Below are positions 18,555-27,217 of a DNA stretch of 64,000 nt, piece by piece (the first letter of the stretch is position 1; every line of letters starts with the position of its first letter). Position numbers and translations under genes: made by a program. Under the pieces are notes generated by a model. That model made no database searches, was not told where the DNA came from, and worked only from the letters and a program-made list of their open reading frames with translations. The DNA comes from an uncultured Trichococcus sp. (GTDB taxonomy: Bacteria > Bacillota > Bacilli > Lactobacillales > Aerococcaceae): contig NZ_OY764015.1 of the NCBI RefSeq assembly GCF_963667775.1, positions 2,965,001 to 3,029,000 on the forward strand, read 5' to 3'.

Positions 18555-20441
18555 TTATTCGAGCTCGAATGCTCCTGTATAAAGCTGATAATATTTCCCT
18601 TGCTCGCTGATCAGTTTCTCATGATCACCGCGTTCGATGATCTGGCCTTGCTCCATCAGCATGATGACATCCGCATTCTGGATCGTGGACAGGCGGTGGG
18701 CGATGACGAAGACGGTCCGTCCGTGCATCAACGCATCCATGCCGCGCTGGACGATCGATTCCGTCCTTGTGTCGATGCTGGAAGTCGCTTCATCCAAAAT
18801 CATGACGGGAGGATCGGCAACGGCCGCACGGGCAATCGAAAGCAATTGTTTTTGTCCCTGGGATAGGCCTTCACCGTCACCGGAAATGACGGTTTGGTAT
18901 CCTTGCGGAAGACGGGAGATGAAATCGTCGGCATTCGCCAATCGCGCTGCCGCATAGATTTCTTCATCGGTCGCATGTAGATTGCCGTATCGGATGTTTT
19001 CCAGGATCGTTCCGGTGAAGAGGTTGGTGTCTTGCAACACGATACCCAAGGAACGGCGCAGGTCATTCTTCTTGATGTCTGCGATATCGATGCCGTCATA
19101 AACGATTTTTCCGTCCTGGATATCGTAGAAGCGATTGATCAGGTTTGTGATGGTCGTCTTGCCGGCGCCCGTAGATCCCACGAAAGCGATTTTCTCACCG
19201 GGATGGGCATAGAGGCTGATATCATGCAGAATCTGTTTATCGGGATTGTAGGAGAAGTCGACATCAAAGAATCGGACATCACCGGTCAGTTTCGTGTAGC
19301 GGACCGATCCGTCTGGTTGTGGCACTTTCCATGCCCAAAGTCCGGTATGGTTTTCGGCCTCCTTCACTTCGTCATCGACCATGGTTGCATTCACCAAGGT
19401 AACGGTTCCTTCATCCAACTCCGGTTGTTCATCCATCAATTCGAAAATCCGTTCAGCACCCGCCAAAGCCATCACAATCGATGAAACTTGTTGGGAAATT
19501 TGGTTGACCGGCATCGTGAAGGACCGGCTCAGTTGCAGAAAGGAAGCGATCGCCCCCAATGTCAGTCCGCCGAAACCTGCGACAGCCATGGCGCCTCCGA
19601 ACATAGCGATTAAAGCGTATTGCAGGTATCCCAGATTTCCTAAAATCGGCATCAGGATATTTGCATAGATGTTTGCGTTCGTCGCGCTCTCGCGCAACTC
19701 GTCGTTGAGTTTGTCGAAGCGTTCTTTGGATTCGGCTTCGCGTCCGAAAACTTTCACTTCTTTCTGACCATGCATCATTTCCTCGATATAACCGTTCACT
19801 TTACCGAGCGTCTGCTGCTGTTTGACGAAGTTGACGGAGCTCTTGCCGCCGATTGTTTTCGTGACGGTGATCGACAATGCCACCATCAGAACAACGATGA
19901 GCGTCAACGGCAGGCTGACTGCGAGCATCGCTGCGAATACGCTGATGATCGTGACCAGGGAAGAAAAGGCCATCGGGATACTTTGCGAAAGCATCTGGCG
20001 CAAAGTATCGATATCGTTGGTATAGCGGCTCATGACATCCCCATGCGCATGCGTGTCGAAGTACCTGATCGGTAAGGACTGCATATGCGCGAACAGCTCA
20101 TCACGGATTTTTTTCTGGATTCCCTGTGAAATCGAGACCATCAGGATGTTGTAGACATACGTCGCCACGACTCCGACCATGTAAATACCGGCCATCATAG
20201 CGATCGCTCGGTACATGCTGGTGAAGACCGGATTGGTTACACCAAGTAAAGGTGTGATATATTCGTCGATCAGCGTCTTCAGGAACAGCGAACCGGCGAC
20301 ATTTGCAAGCGCGCTGACAAGGATACAAATCAATACAAGGCTAAAAGCGAATTTGTGTCCTTGGGAAATATAGGACAGGAGTCGTTTTGTCGTTTTGCCG
20401 GCATTTTTGGCTCCGCGCCGTTTTGGTTGATTAGGCTTCAT
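18555..20441 (-). CDS. ABC exporter subunit (membrane plus ATPase domains), second of a pair
   Basis: A type IV half-transporter of about 628 residues. An N-terminal basic tail (PKRRGAKNAGK) precedes six membrane helices (about 30-330), then a nucleotide-binding domain with Walker A GSTGAGKTT, the C-loop LSQGQ and Walker B VMILDEATSS, so this ATPase site looks canonical. It is coupled to the preceding gene by an 11-nt overlap. The frame reaches 20531, but AAAGGGGG lies before ATG 20441. With its partner and the MarR gene it forms a heterodimeric multidrug-type exporter (YheI/YheH or BmrCD class). The substrate is unknown. Confidence 0.9.
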   Translation of the reverse strand: MKPNQPKRRGAKNAGKTTKRLLSYISQGHKFAFSLVLICILVSALANVAGSLFLKTLIDEYITPLLGVTNPVFTSMYRAIAMMAGIYMVGVVATYVYNILMVSISQGIQKKIRDELFAHMQSLPIRYFDTHAHGDVMSRYTNDIDTLRQMLSQSIPMAFSSLVTIISVFAAMLAVSLPLTLIVVLMVALSITVTKTIGGKSSVNFVKQQQTLGKVNGYIEEMMHGQKEVKVFGREAESKERFDKLNDELRESATNANIYANILMPILGNLGYLQYALIAMFGGAMAVAGFGGLTLGAIASFLQLSRSFTMPVNQISQQVSSIVMALAGAERIFELMDEQPELDEGTVTLVNATMVDDEVKEAENHTGLWAWKVPQPDGSVRYTKLTGDVRFFDVDFSYNPDKQILHDISLYAHPGEKIAFVGSTGAGKTTITNLINRFYDIQDGKIVYDGIDIADIKKNDLRRSLGIVLQDTNLFTGTILENIRYGNLHATDEEIYAAARLANADDFISRLPQGYQTVISGDGEGLSQGQKQLLSIARAAVADPPVMILDEATSSIDTRTESIVQRGMDALMHGRTVFVIAHRLSTIQNADVIMLMEQGQIIERGDHEKLISEQGKYYQLYTGAFELE

Positions 20442-22170
20442 CAGCAATTTTTCCCCCTTTCGTTTGTGAATAGTATACTTCTTGGTAAATGGTGTTTGTT
20501 GCCAGCAGTTCGTCATGCGTTCCGATGCCATTGATGCTGCCGCTCTCCATCACGATGATCTTGTCGGCATCCTGCACGGAAGAGATACGCTGTGCGATGA
20601 TGAATTTGGTTGTGTTAGGGATTTCTTCCTTGAAAGCAGTCCGGATCAAAGAATCCGTACGGGTATCCACGGCGCTGGTAGAATCATCGAGAATCAGGAT
20701 TTTCGGTTGCTTCACCAAAGCGCGGGCGATGCAGAGCCGTTGTCTTTGCCCGCCGGAAACGTTCGTGCCACCTTCTTCTATGTAAGTGTCGTATCCTTCA
20801 GGAAGGCGCTGGATGAATTCGTCGGCTTGAGCCTGTCGGGCCGCAATCATCAGCTCTTCATCGGTAGCGGCAGGATTGCCCCACCGCAGATTGTCTTTGA
20901 TGGTCCCTGAGAACAGGATGTTTTTTTGAAGCACCATAGCGACTTCGCCGCGCAATGTCTGCATGTCATAGTCGCGAACATCGACACCTCCGACTTTCAC
21001 CGTACCACCGGTTGCATCATAAAGACGCGGAATGAGGTGGACCAGAGAAGTTTTGGCGCTGCCTGTACCGCCGATGATGCCCACCGTTTCCCCTGATTTG
21101 ACGGAAAAACTGACATTTTTCAAAGCGAGCTTCTGCGGATCGTTGGTGTAACTGAAATCCACCTGCTCGAAACTGACCGATCCGTCTGGGATGACCATAA
21201 CTGGATCGCTGCCGTTTTTCAGGTCGCTTTCCTCGCTCAGCACTTCGACGATCCGTTCTGCTGAAGCGCGGGAGATGGTGACCATGACGAAGACCATCGA
21301 AATCATCATCAGGCTCATCAGAATTTGGGAAGCGTACGTGATCAAGCTCATCAGTTGGCCTGTCGTCATCGAACCGGAGACGATCATGCGTGCCCCCAAA
21401 AGGGACAACGTCAAAATGCTCGCGTACATCGTGAACTGCATCAAAGGGCTGTTGAACGCCAAGATTTTTTCGGCCTTGGTGAAATCAGTGTAGATTTTCT
21501 TGGAGACCGATTTGAATTTTTCGGTTTCGTGTTCTTCACGCACAAAGGACTTGACGACCCTGATGCCATAAAGATTTTCCTGTACGACACGGTTCAGCTT
21601 ATCATAGGTGCGGAAGACCTTCTGGAAAATCGGGAAGGCTTTTGACATGATCAGGTAGAGACCGATACCAAGGAAAGGGATTGCGCCAAGGAAGACCATC
21701 GCGAGTTCACTATTGATGCTCAGAGCCATCAGCAATGAGAATACGAGCATAAGTGGCGCCCGAACCATGATTCGCATGATCATCTGGTAAGAGTTCTGGA
21801 CATTCGTGATGTCTGTCGTCAGACGGGTGATCAGACTGGATGTCGAAAACTGATCAATATTCGAAAATGAAAAATCTTGGATATTGTAGTACATGTCCTT
21901 ACGGATATTTTTTGCGAATCCTGCTGAAGCTTTGGCCGCATGCAAACCGGACAGGACCCCGAAACTTAATGAGAATAGGGTGGAGACAATCAAAATCAAT
22001 CCGATTCGGATGATGAAGGGCATATCCCCTTGGCCGACGCCCCGGTCGATGATCATCGACATCAGAAAAGGGATGAGGACTTCGAGGACGACTTCCAGAG
22101 TGACATATATTGGGGCGAGGATCGAGTCTTTTTTATACTCTCGTATGCTGCCCATGAGTTTTTTTATCAT
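20431..22170 (-). CDS. ABC exporter subunit (membrane plus ATPase domains), first of a pair
   Basis: A 579-residue half-transporter. Six membrane helices are followed by a nucleotide-binding domain with the P-loop GGTGSAKTS, where the usual GxGKS/T reads GSAKT (Gly to Ala before Lys), the C-loop VSGGQ, and KILILDDSTSAVD. In the Walker B region Asp follows Asp where the catalytic Glu normally stands, so this half probably forms the degenerate ATP site seen in heterodimeric exporters. AAAGGA precedes ATG 22170. It lies 58 nt downstream of the MarR gene and is probably co-transcribed. Confidence 0.9.
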   Translation of the reverse strand: MIKKLMGSIREYKKDSILAPIYVTLEVVLEVLIPFLMSMIIDRGVGQGDMPFIIRIGLILIVSTLFSLSFGVLSGLHAAKASAGFAKNIRKDMYYNIQDFSFSNIDQFSTSSLITRLTTDITNVQNSYQMIMRIMVRAPLMLVFSLLMALSINSELAMVFLGAIPFLGIGLYLIMSKAFPIFQKVFRTYDKLNRVVQENLYGIRVVKSFVREEHETEKFKSVSKKIYTDFTKAEKILAFNSPLMQFTMYASILTLSLLGARMIVSGSMTTGQLMSLITYASQILMSLMMISMVFVMVTISRASAERIVEVLSEESDLKNGSDPVMVIPDGSVSFEQVDFSYTNDPQKLALKNVSFSVKSGETVGIIGGTGSAKTSLVHLIPRLYDATGGTVKVGGVDVRDYDMQTLRGEVAMVLQKNILFSGTIKDNLRWGNPAATDEELMIAARQAQADEFIQRLPEGYDTYIEEGGTNVSGGQRQRLCIARALVKQPKILILDDSTSAVDTRTDSLIRTAFKEEIPNTTKFIIAQRISSVQDADKIIVMESGSINGIGTHDELLATNTIYQEVYYSQTKGGKIADEA

Positions 22171-22228
22171 AGCGTTAATCCTTTCTTTTATGTAAATCAG
22201 GGTAATTTAATCTATTTATTTCAGGTAT

Positions 22229-22669
22229 TCAGCTCTCGGCATTCTTCGAAATTTTTTCAAGAATGCTCAAAAAGGTGGTGATTTCTTCTTCGGTCAAACC
22301 TTTGGACAATTGGCTCTCCACGGAATCAATCACTTGTTCCGTATTTTTTTTTGCCTGCAAAGCCTTATCCGTCAGCATCATTTTCCGCAGTCTGGCATCA
22401 TAAGGAACGGTCTCCCGCAACAGCAAGCCATCCCTTTCCATCGTATTCAGGATGCCTGTGACGGTCGATTTGCGTATGTCGAATTTCTGCTCAAGGTCTT
22501 TCTGGAAGACGTCCCGCGTTGCTGATTCTTTGGCGATGAAGGAAACAATCGCGAATTGCATACCGGTCAGGCCATAACCATCATTTTCGGTCAAGTGCCT
22601 GTTCATGAGGCGCTTAACTTGTTGCCAAACCGATCTGATCCGGAATCCCAGCAGGTCTGTGTTGCTCAT
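22229..22669 (-). CDS. MarR family transcriptional regulator
   Basis: A 146-residue winged-helix repressor. The DNA-recognition part is visible in KFDIRKSTVTGILNTMERDGLL, with the wing YDARLRKMMLT. It is the first gene of the ABC operon; the promoter carries a perfect inverted repeat over the -10 box, so it most likely represses itself and the exporter until a ligand binds. A similar regulator heads the second ABC cassette at 45943. Confidence 0.92.
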   Translation of the reverse strand: MSNTDLLGFRIRSVWQQVKRLMNRHLTENDGYGLTGMQFAIVSFIAKESATRDVFQKDLEQKFDIRKSTVTGILNTMERDGLLLRETVPYDARLRKMMLTDKALQAKKNTEQVIDSVESQLSKGLTEEEITTFLSILEKISKNAES

Positions 22670-22684
22670 AATTTTTCACCACCC

Positions 22685-22733
22685 ATATAGTTCGTGCCCT
22701 AACTATATTATGCTTGTTAAGAGGGATTGTCAA
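22685..22733 (-). promoter_or_regulatory. Promoter and likely MarR operator
   Basis: On the minus strand TTGACA (22728-22733), a 17-nt spacer and TAATAT (22705-22710) make a strong promoter. ATATAGTT and AACTATAT (22685-22692 and 22701-22708), perfect 8-bp arms with an 8-nt spacer, overlap the -10 and the start site, the classic place for self-repression. Confidence 0.8.
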
Positions 22734-22762
22734 TCACCTTGCTTACTTTTGAATCTTTTTTA

Positions 22763-22791
22763 TTTACTAACAATACCGGGTGGGGTATAAT
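22763..22791 (+). promoter_or_regulatory. Promoter of trxA
   Basis: TTTACT, a 17-nt spacer and TATAAT, about 60 nt before the thioredoxin start. It is divergent from the MarR promoter. Confidence 0.6.
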
Positions 22792-22850
22792 GTTTTTTGT
22801 CGATAGGAAATTTATGCAAAATATACAGTAAAAGGAAGGATAGATTAAGA

Positions 22851-23165
22851 ATGAGCACACAAGTAACAGATACAACATGGCAGAGTGAAGTACAAGAAGG
22901 TTTGACATTGATGGATTTTTGGGCGCCTTGGTGCGGCCCTTGCCGCATGCTCGGACCCGTTTTGGAAGAAATCGAAGAAGAGATGGCCAACAAAGTGAAA
23001 ATCGTCAAGTTGAACATCGACGAGAACCAAATGACTGCATCACAGTTCGGCATCATGAGCATTCCGACAATGGTGTTGTTCAAAGATGGACAACCGGTGG
23101 AAAAACTGACCGGCTACCATCCGAAAGATGTTTTGGTCGATTACCTGGAAACAAAATTAGCGTAA
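22851..23165 (+). CDS. trxA: Thioredoxin
   Basis: A 104-residue thiol-disulfide oxidoreductase with the active site WCGPC (Cys28/Cys31), the cis-Pro loop SIPTMVLF and a typical C-terminal helix. ATG 22851 follows AAGGAAGG; a longer frame from 22797 has no better start. Its own promoter and terminator mark a one-gene unit. Confidence 0.95.
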   Translation: MSTQVTDTTWQSEVQEGLTLMDFWAPWCGPCRMLGPVLEEIEEEMANKVKIVKLNIDENQMTASQFGIMSIPTMVLFKDGQPVEKLTGYHPKDVLVDYLETKLA

Positions 23166-23177
23166 TATAGATAGCAT

Positions 23178-23221
23178 AAATGGAGGGTTGTCTCATACCG
23201 AGGCGGCCCTCATTTGTTTTT
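23178..23221 (+). terminator. Terminator of trxA
   Basis: AAATGGAGGG pairs with CCCTCATTT (one bulge), followed by a T run. It lies 12 nt after the stop. Confidence 0.7.
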
Positions 23222-23290
23222 GTGCGGATCCTACATCAAGTTGATGGCTGGCGCTTCTTGGCGACGCGACTGTTTGCCGGCTTCCTGCTG

Positions 23291-23299
23291 TGATATAAT
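23291..23299 (+). promoter_or_regulatory. Extended -10 promoter of budA
   Basis: TGATATAAT is an extended -10 box 62 nt before the start codon; no good -35 is seen. Confidence 0.5.
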
Positions 23300-23360
23300 G
23301 GGCTATCATGATCAGGCAGAATAAAAATGATTGCTTAAAGGCACAGGAGGGCGGAAACAG

Positions 23361-24074
23361 ATGGACGAAAGTACATTGTATCAGCATCAAACGCTGGGGG
23401 ATCTGATGGCGGGGGTATTCGATGGGACACTGACATTCGAAGAACTATTGAAGCATGGGGACATCGGAATCGGGACTTTCCATGATTTTGAAGGGGAACT
23501 GATCCTGCTGGACGGCATCGCCTATCAAGCGAAGGCGGACGGCTCGATTTCGGAAGTCGATCCATCCCAGACAACGCCGCATGCTGCGGTGACTTTTTTT
23601 CAACCGGACCGAGAATACGCTATCGATCGGCCGATGACGCTGAGAAAAGTCAGGTCGGATATCGTCAAGCGCGTACGCAGCCGGAATGTTTTCTCCGTCG
23701 TCAAAATAACCGGGCATTTCGAATATATGCACACCCGGGCGGTGCCGAAGCAGCAGAAGCCGTATCCGCGCCTGATTGAAGCGACGCGCGTCCAGCCGGA
23801 ATTCGAGTCCTACGACATGCACGGCACGGCAATCGGCATCTATACACCGGAGTTGTTTGACGGCGTAGCCAAGGGAGGCTTCCACTGCCATTTCATCAGC
23901 GAGGACTGCAAATTCGGGGGGCACATACTCGATTACATAGTGGACAACGCGAAATGCGAGATCCAAACCATCGAAAGCATCACGCAACATTTCGCTGTCC
24001 AATCGGATGATTTCATGGACAAAGAAATCGATTACCATAACTTGGCGGAAGAAATGGCTGAAGCAGAAGGCTGA
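23361..24074 (+). CDS. budA: Alpha-acetolactate decarboxylase
   Basis: Converts 2-acetolactate to acetoin, diverting pyruvate to a neutral product and limiting acidification. The zinc-binding His pair appears in GFHCHFI, with the third His and catalytic Glu/Arg expected in the segments around HTRAVPKQQKPYP and EATRVQ. 237 residues is the usual length. CAGGAGG precedes ATG 23361. There is no acetolactate synthase nearby, so the gene is a single unit. Confidence 0.93.
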   Translation: MDESTLYQHQTLGDLMAGVFDGTLTFEELLKHGDIGIGTFHDFEGELILLDGIAYQAKADGSISEVDPSQTTPHAAVTFFQPDREYAIDRPMTLRKVRSDIVKRVRSRNVFSVVKITGHFEYMHTRAVPKQQKPYPRLIEATRVQPEFESYDMHGTAIGIYTPELFDGVAKGGFHCHFISEDCKFGGHILDYIVDNAKCEIQTIESITQHFAVQSDDFMDKEIDYHNLAEEMAEAEG

Positions 24075-24095
24075 TAAAGAAATGCGGAAAAAAAG

Positions 24096-24140
24096 AAGCG
24101 TTGTATAACCTCCGGATACCGGGATTATCCAACGCTTTTT
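24096..24140 (+). terminator. Terminator between budA and fruK
   Basis: AAGCGTTG and CAACGCTT outer arms enclose an inner CCGG/CCGG pair and are followed by a T run. The A run on the other side allows use by the convergent fruK too. Confidence 0.8.
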
Positions 24141-24152
24141 AAGATTGTGGAT

Positions 24153-25067
24153 TTATTCGATTTTCTCCAAAACAACGCGGGCCAATTGCGTTTCAATTTC
24201 ATCGGCGGTGGCGATATCCGGTGAGAAGGCTGTGGCAGTCCCGCAAGCGACGGCTACCCGGAAAGCTTCCAAGGGGTCCTCGGTACGGATAAAGGTCCCG
24301 ACGAACCCGGCCACCATGGAATCCCCGGAGCCGACCGGGTTGGCGACTTCACCGGATAACGGCGGTGCATAAATGACTTCATTCGCCGTGAACAGAAGCG
24401 CACCGTCGCCACCGAGGGAAACGATGGCATGCTGGGCACCCAACTCAACCAACTGCTTGCCGTAAGGGACAACCTCCTGCCAAGTGGCGAAAGTACGGCC
24501 GAACAATTCGCCGACTTCCTTCTGGTTCGGCTTCACGACCAAGGGGTGGTATTGCAGGCTGTTCCGCAGCTCCTCCTTCGTGATGTCGCAGGCAAAAGGC
24601 ACGCCTTCCTCATGCAAGGAGCGGATCAACTGTTCATAAAAATCCTTGGGCATGGATGGCAGTTTGCTTCCCGACAAAACAACGAAGTCTTGTGTTGAGA
24701 TGTCTTCGAAGCATTTCATAAAAACAGCGACTTCCTCTTCGGTCGCAGCAGGACCGTAATCGCTGATTTCCGTATCCTGATCCGATTTCAAAACCAAATT
24801 GATGCGCGTGCGCTCTTTTATCACGATGAACTGATTGATGATCTGCAATTCTTCCAAGTAATCACGGACAAATTCGCCGGTGAAGCCGCCACGGAATCCC
24901 AGTGCGATCGAAGGGACTCCGAGCGCTTTCAGAACGCGTGACACCATGATGCCTTTGCCGCCGGGAGTGATCAGTTCGTCATCCATGTGATGAGAATGCC
25001 CTAGACTAAGATGCGGAACGGAGACGATATAATCGATGGTTGGATTCAAAGTGATCGTATAAATCAT
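24153..25067 (-). CDS. fruK: 1-phosphofructokinase family (PfkB) sugar-phosphate kinase
   Basis: A 305-residue PfkB-family kinase. N-terminal TLNPTIDYIV and GGKGIMVSRVLKALG are typical of 1-phosphofructokinase and tagatose-6-phosphate kinase, and the C-terminal PVGSGDSMVAGF holds the catalytic Asp. AGGAGG lies before ATG 25067. No fruR or fructose PTS gene is adjacent, which is unusual for fruK and leaves tagatose-6-phosphate kinase as an alternative. Confidence 0.82.
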   Translation of the reverse strand: MIYTITLNPTIDYIVSVPHLSLGHSHHMDDELITPGGKGIMVSRVLKALGVPSIALGFRGGFTGEFVRDYLEELQIINQFIVIKERTRINLVLKSDQDTEISDYGPAATEEEVAVFMKCFEDISTQDFVVLSGSKLPSMPKDFYEQLIRSLHEEGVPFACDITKEELRNSLQYHPLVVKPNQKEVGELFGRTFATWQEVVPYGKQLVELGAQHAIVSLGGDGALLFTANEVIYAPPLSGEVANPVGSGDSMVAGFVGTFIRTEDPLEAFRVAVACGTATAFSPDIATADEIETQLARVVLEKIE

Positions 25068-25123
25068 TGCAATTCCTCCTGACCGAAATTCGAAAGTGAC
25101 CGATATGTACAACTGCTGTTTTA

Positions 25124-25152
25124 AGTATAGCGTTGTTTCCGGTCAAACTCAA
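25124..25152 (-). promoter_or_regulatory. Promoter of fruK
   Basis: On the minus strand TTGAGT, 17 nt and TATACT. It shows that fruK has its own promoter after the phosphate symporter gene. Confidence 0.65.
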
Positions 25153-25183
25153 AAATAAGCCGTGGGTGAGCCAGTAATGATCA

Positions 25184-26929
25184 TTATTTATCTAAAGAAG
25201 CTGCCTTGACGATTGCCTCGGCGTAGGCCTGTTCCGTTTTGCGGATGAAACGTCGACTCAGCCTCTGGTAAGGGTAGCGTGTTCCTAAAGTATGTTTAGC
25301 GATTTTTACGGAATGATCACTGATGCGCTCCAGATTGGAGACAATATCGATGAATAGGATGCCTTCGGAAGGCAAACCGATTCCGCTGTTCAACCGTTGG
25401 ATATATCTCTCGCGGATCGTCTGTTCTGCTTCATTTACTTCTTCTTCGCGCTGGATTACTTTTTCTGCCAATAACTGATTGTCTTGGACGTAGGAAGCGA
25501 TAGCCTCTTGGACATTGCGTTCAACGATAGCGAAGAGGTTGACAAGTTCTTCGTCCATCAAAATTGTTTGTACATCTTGTTGATTTTTATTGGTCCGGAT
25601 GTCCCTTTTGGCAGCCTTGGTAGCATCTTCGATATTCCGGACGATATTTTCACAGTGGTCACCGATACGTTCCAGATACTTTGTGATGTCGATCATGATG
25701 GCATGATCGTTTGAAGAATGGAACGGAAGCTCTTCCCGCGAGATAAAGGTCAAGTATTCGGTCAGTTTGTAGTCGATGGTATTGACGATTTCTTCGAGTT
25801 GGAGCGTATCCTGTTTGTAAAGGTCATTGTGATCGAGATAATACTTATAGGCCGCATGAAATTCATCCGTGACGAAAGAACCCATCTGTTCGACTTCGAG
25901 TTTAGCCTGATTCAAAGCAACAGAAGGGCTAGTTTGAATGATGGTGTAGTCCAGATTGGTGGCATCGTACTTTACGATCCGTTCTTCACCGGGAACCATT
26001 TTTGTGACCAAAACAGCCAGTTGGTGGATGAACCACATCTGGATCAATACGTTCAACACATTGAACAAGCCGTGTGCAAAGGCAAGCTGCATGGCGGGAT
26101 TGAGATTCAATGCTGTTGATAAGTTCGTTAAAACGACAGTGAATGGAGCCAAAATAAGCAGGATGAAAGCGGTCCCTGTCAGATTGAAGATGACATGGGA
26201 AGCGGCGGCACGTTTTGCGGGCAAGCTGGCCCCGATTGCGGCGAGGATTGCGGTTATTGTTGTACCGATGTTATTACCGAACAAAATCGGCAATGCCGCG
26301 TCCAAGGCAATGCTGTTTTGGGAATACAGTTCCTGCAGAATGCCGACCGTGGCACTGGAACTTTGAACTACTAGAGTCATTCCGGTACCAGCAAGTACAC
26401 CATAGAATGGATGGTCGGAAAGATCCGTCATCAAAGATCTGAACTGAGGAAGTTGTTCAAGTGGTTCCATACCTGTACCCATCAAGTCCAACCCATAGAA
26501 AAGACAGCCGAAACCGAAAATTATTTGGCCGATACTGTTCATGAAAGAATTTTTTGTGAAGAAGAGCAGCATGGCCCCTATTGCCATGATCGGAAGTGCG
26601 TAGGCACCTACGTGGAACCCGATGATGAAAGCTGTGATCGTCGTCCCGATGTTCGCTCCCATGATGACCCCAATGGCTTGTTCCAGATTCATAAATCCGG
26701 CACTGACCAATCCAACGGCCAGGACGGTCGTTCCTGAACTGCTTTGGATCAATACGGTCACCAAAATTCCGGCCAATACCGATCGTAAAGGGGTGGAAGT
26801 AAATTTGTTCAAAATATTGCGTAAATTGTCTCCTGCACTACGCTGCAAGCCATCCCCCATGTATTTCAATCCGAATAAAAAAATGCCTAACCCACCAAAA
26901 AATTGGAATAACATACTTTGCCAATCCAT
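25184..26929 (-). CDS. Na/phosphate cotransporter family protein with PhoU-like domain
   Basis: About 581 residues. The N-terminal membrane part (about 1-310) contains two inverted Na/Pi repeats with the signature QSSSGTT and QSSSATV; the cytoplasmic C-terminal part (about 340-560) is a helical PhoU-like domain. This is the NptA/YjbB-type layout for sodium-coupled phosphate movement, and in some bacteria it acts in export. AAGGAGGAAC precedes ATG 26929. The 288-nt divergent region upstream (26930-27217) contains a CGCTCT/AGAGCG hairpin (26986-27008) and no clear promoter. Confidence 0.9.
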   Translation of the reverse strand: MDWQSMLFQFFGGLGIFLFGLKYMGDGLQRSAGDNLRNILNKFTSTPLRSVLAGILVTVLIQSSSGTTVLAVGLVSAGFMNLEQAIGVIMGANIGTTITAFIIGFHVGAYALPIMAIGAMLLFFTKNSFMNSIGQIIFGFGCLFYGLDLMGTGMEPLEQLPQFRSLMTDLSDHPFYGVLAGTGMTLVVQSSSATVGILQELYSQNSIALDAALPILFGNNIGTTITAILAAIGASLPAKRAAASHVIFNLTGTAFILLILAPFTVVLTNLSTALNLNPAMQLAFAHGLFNVLNVLIQMWFIHQLAVLVTKMVPGEERIVKYDATNLDYTIIQTSPSVALNQAKLEVEQMGSFVTDEFHAAYKYYLDHNDLYKQDTLQLEEIVNTIDYKLTEYLTFISREELPFHSSNDHAIMIDITKYLERIGDHCENIVRNIEDATKAAKRDIRTNKNQQDVQTILMDEELVNLFAIVERNVQEAIASYVQDNQLLAEKVIQREEEVNEAEQTIRERYIQRLNSGIGLPSEGILFIDIVSNLERISDHSVKIAKHTLGTRYPYQRLSRRFIRKTEQAYAEAIVKAASLDK

Positions 26930-27217
26930 ATAGTTCCTCCTTATGTTAATCGATTCATGTAAATGTAATGCTGCATCAGGGGAGACGCTCTCTGAATGGA
27001 TAAGAGCGATTCCCACCATGAATAAGAATAGAAGAAAGAATTAACTTTGTACAGAGCTTTTTGCATTAGAATATGGAAAAAACTATTTCAGATTCTGATA
27101 TTCAAGCAAACCGGAAAGGAAATACGGTATAGATATGATAAAATAATCCTAATTGCCGCATACCGAACGATCAAACAGAACACATTGTGAATACAAAATG
27201 GAAGGAAGAATTTCCTG

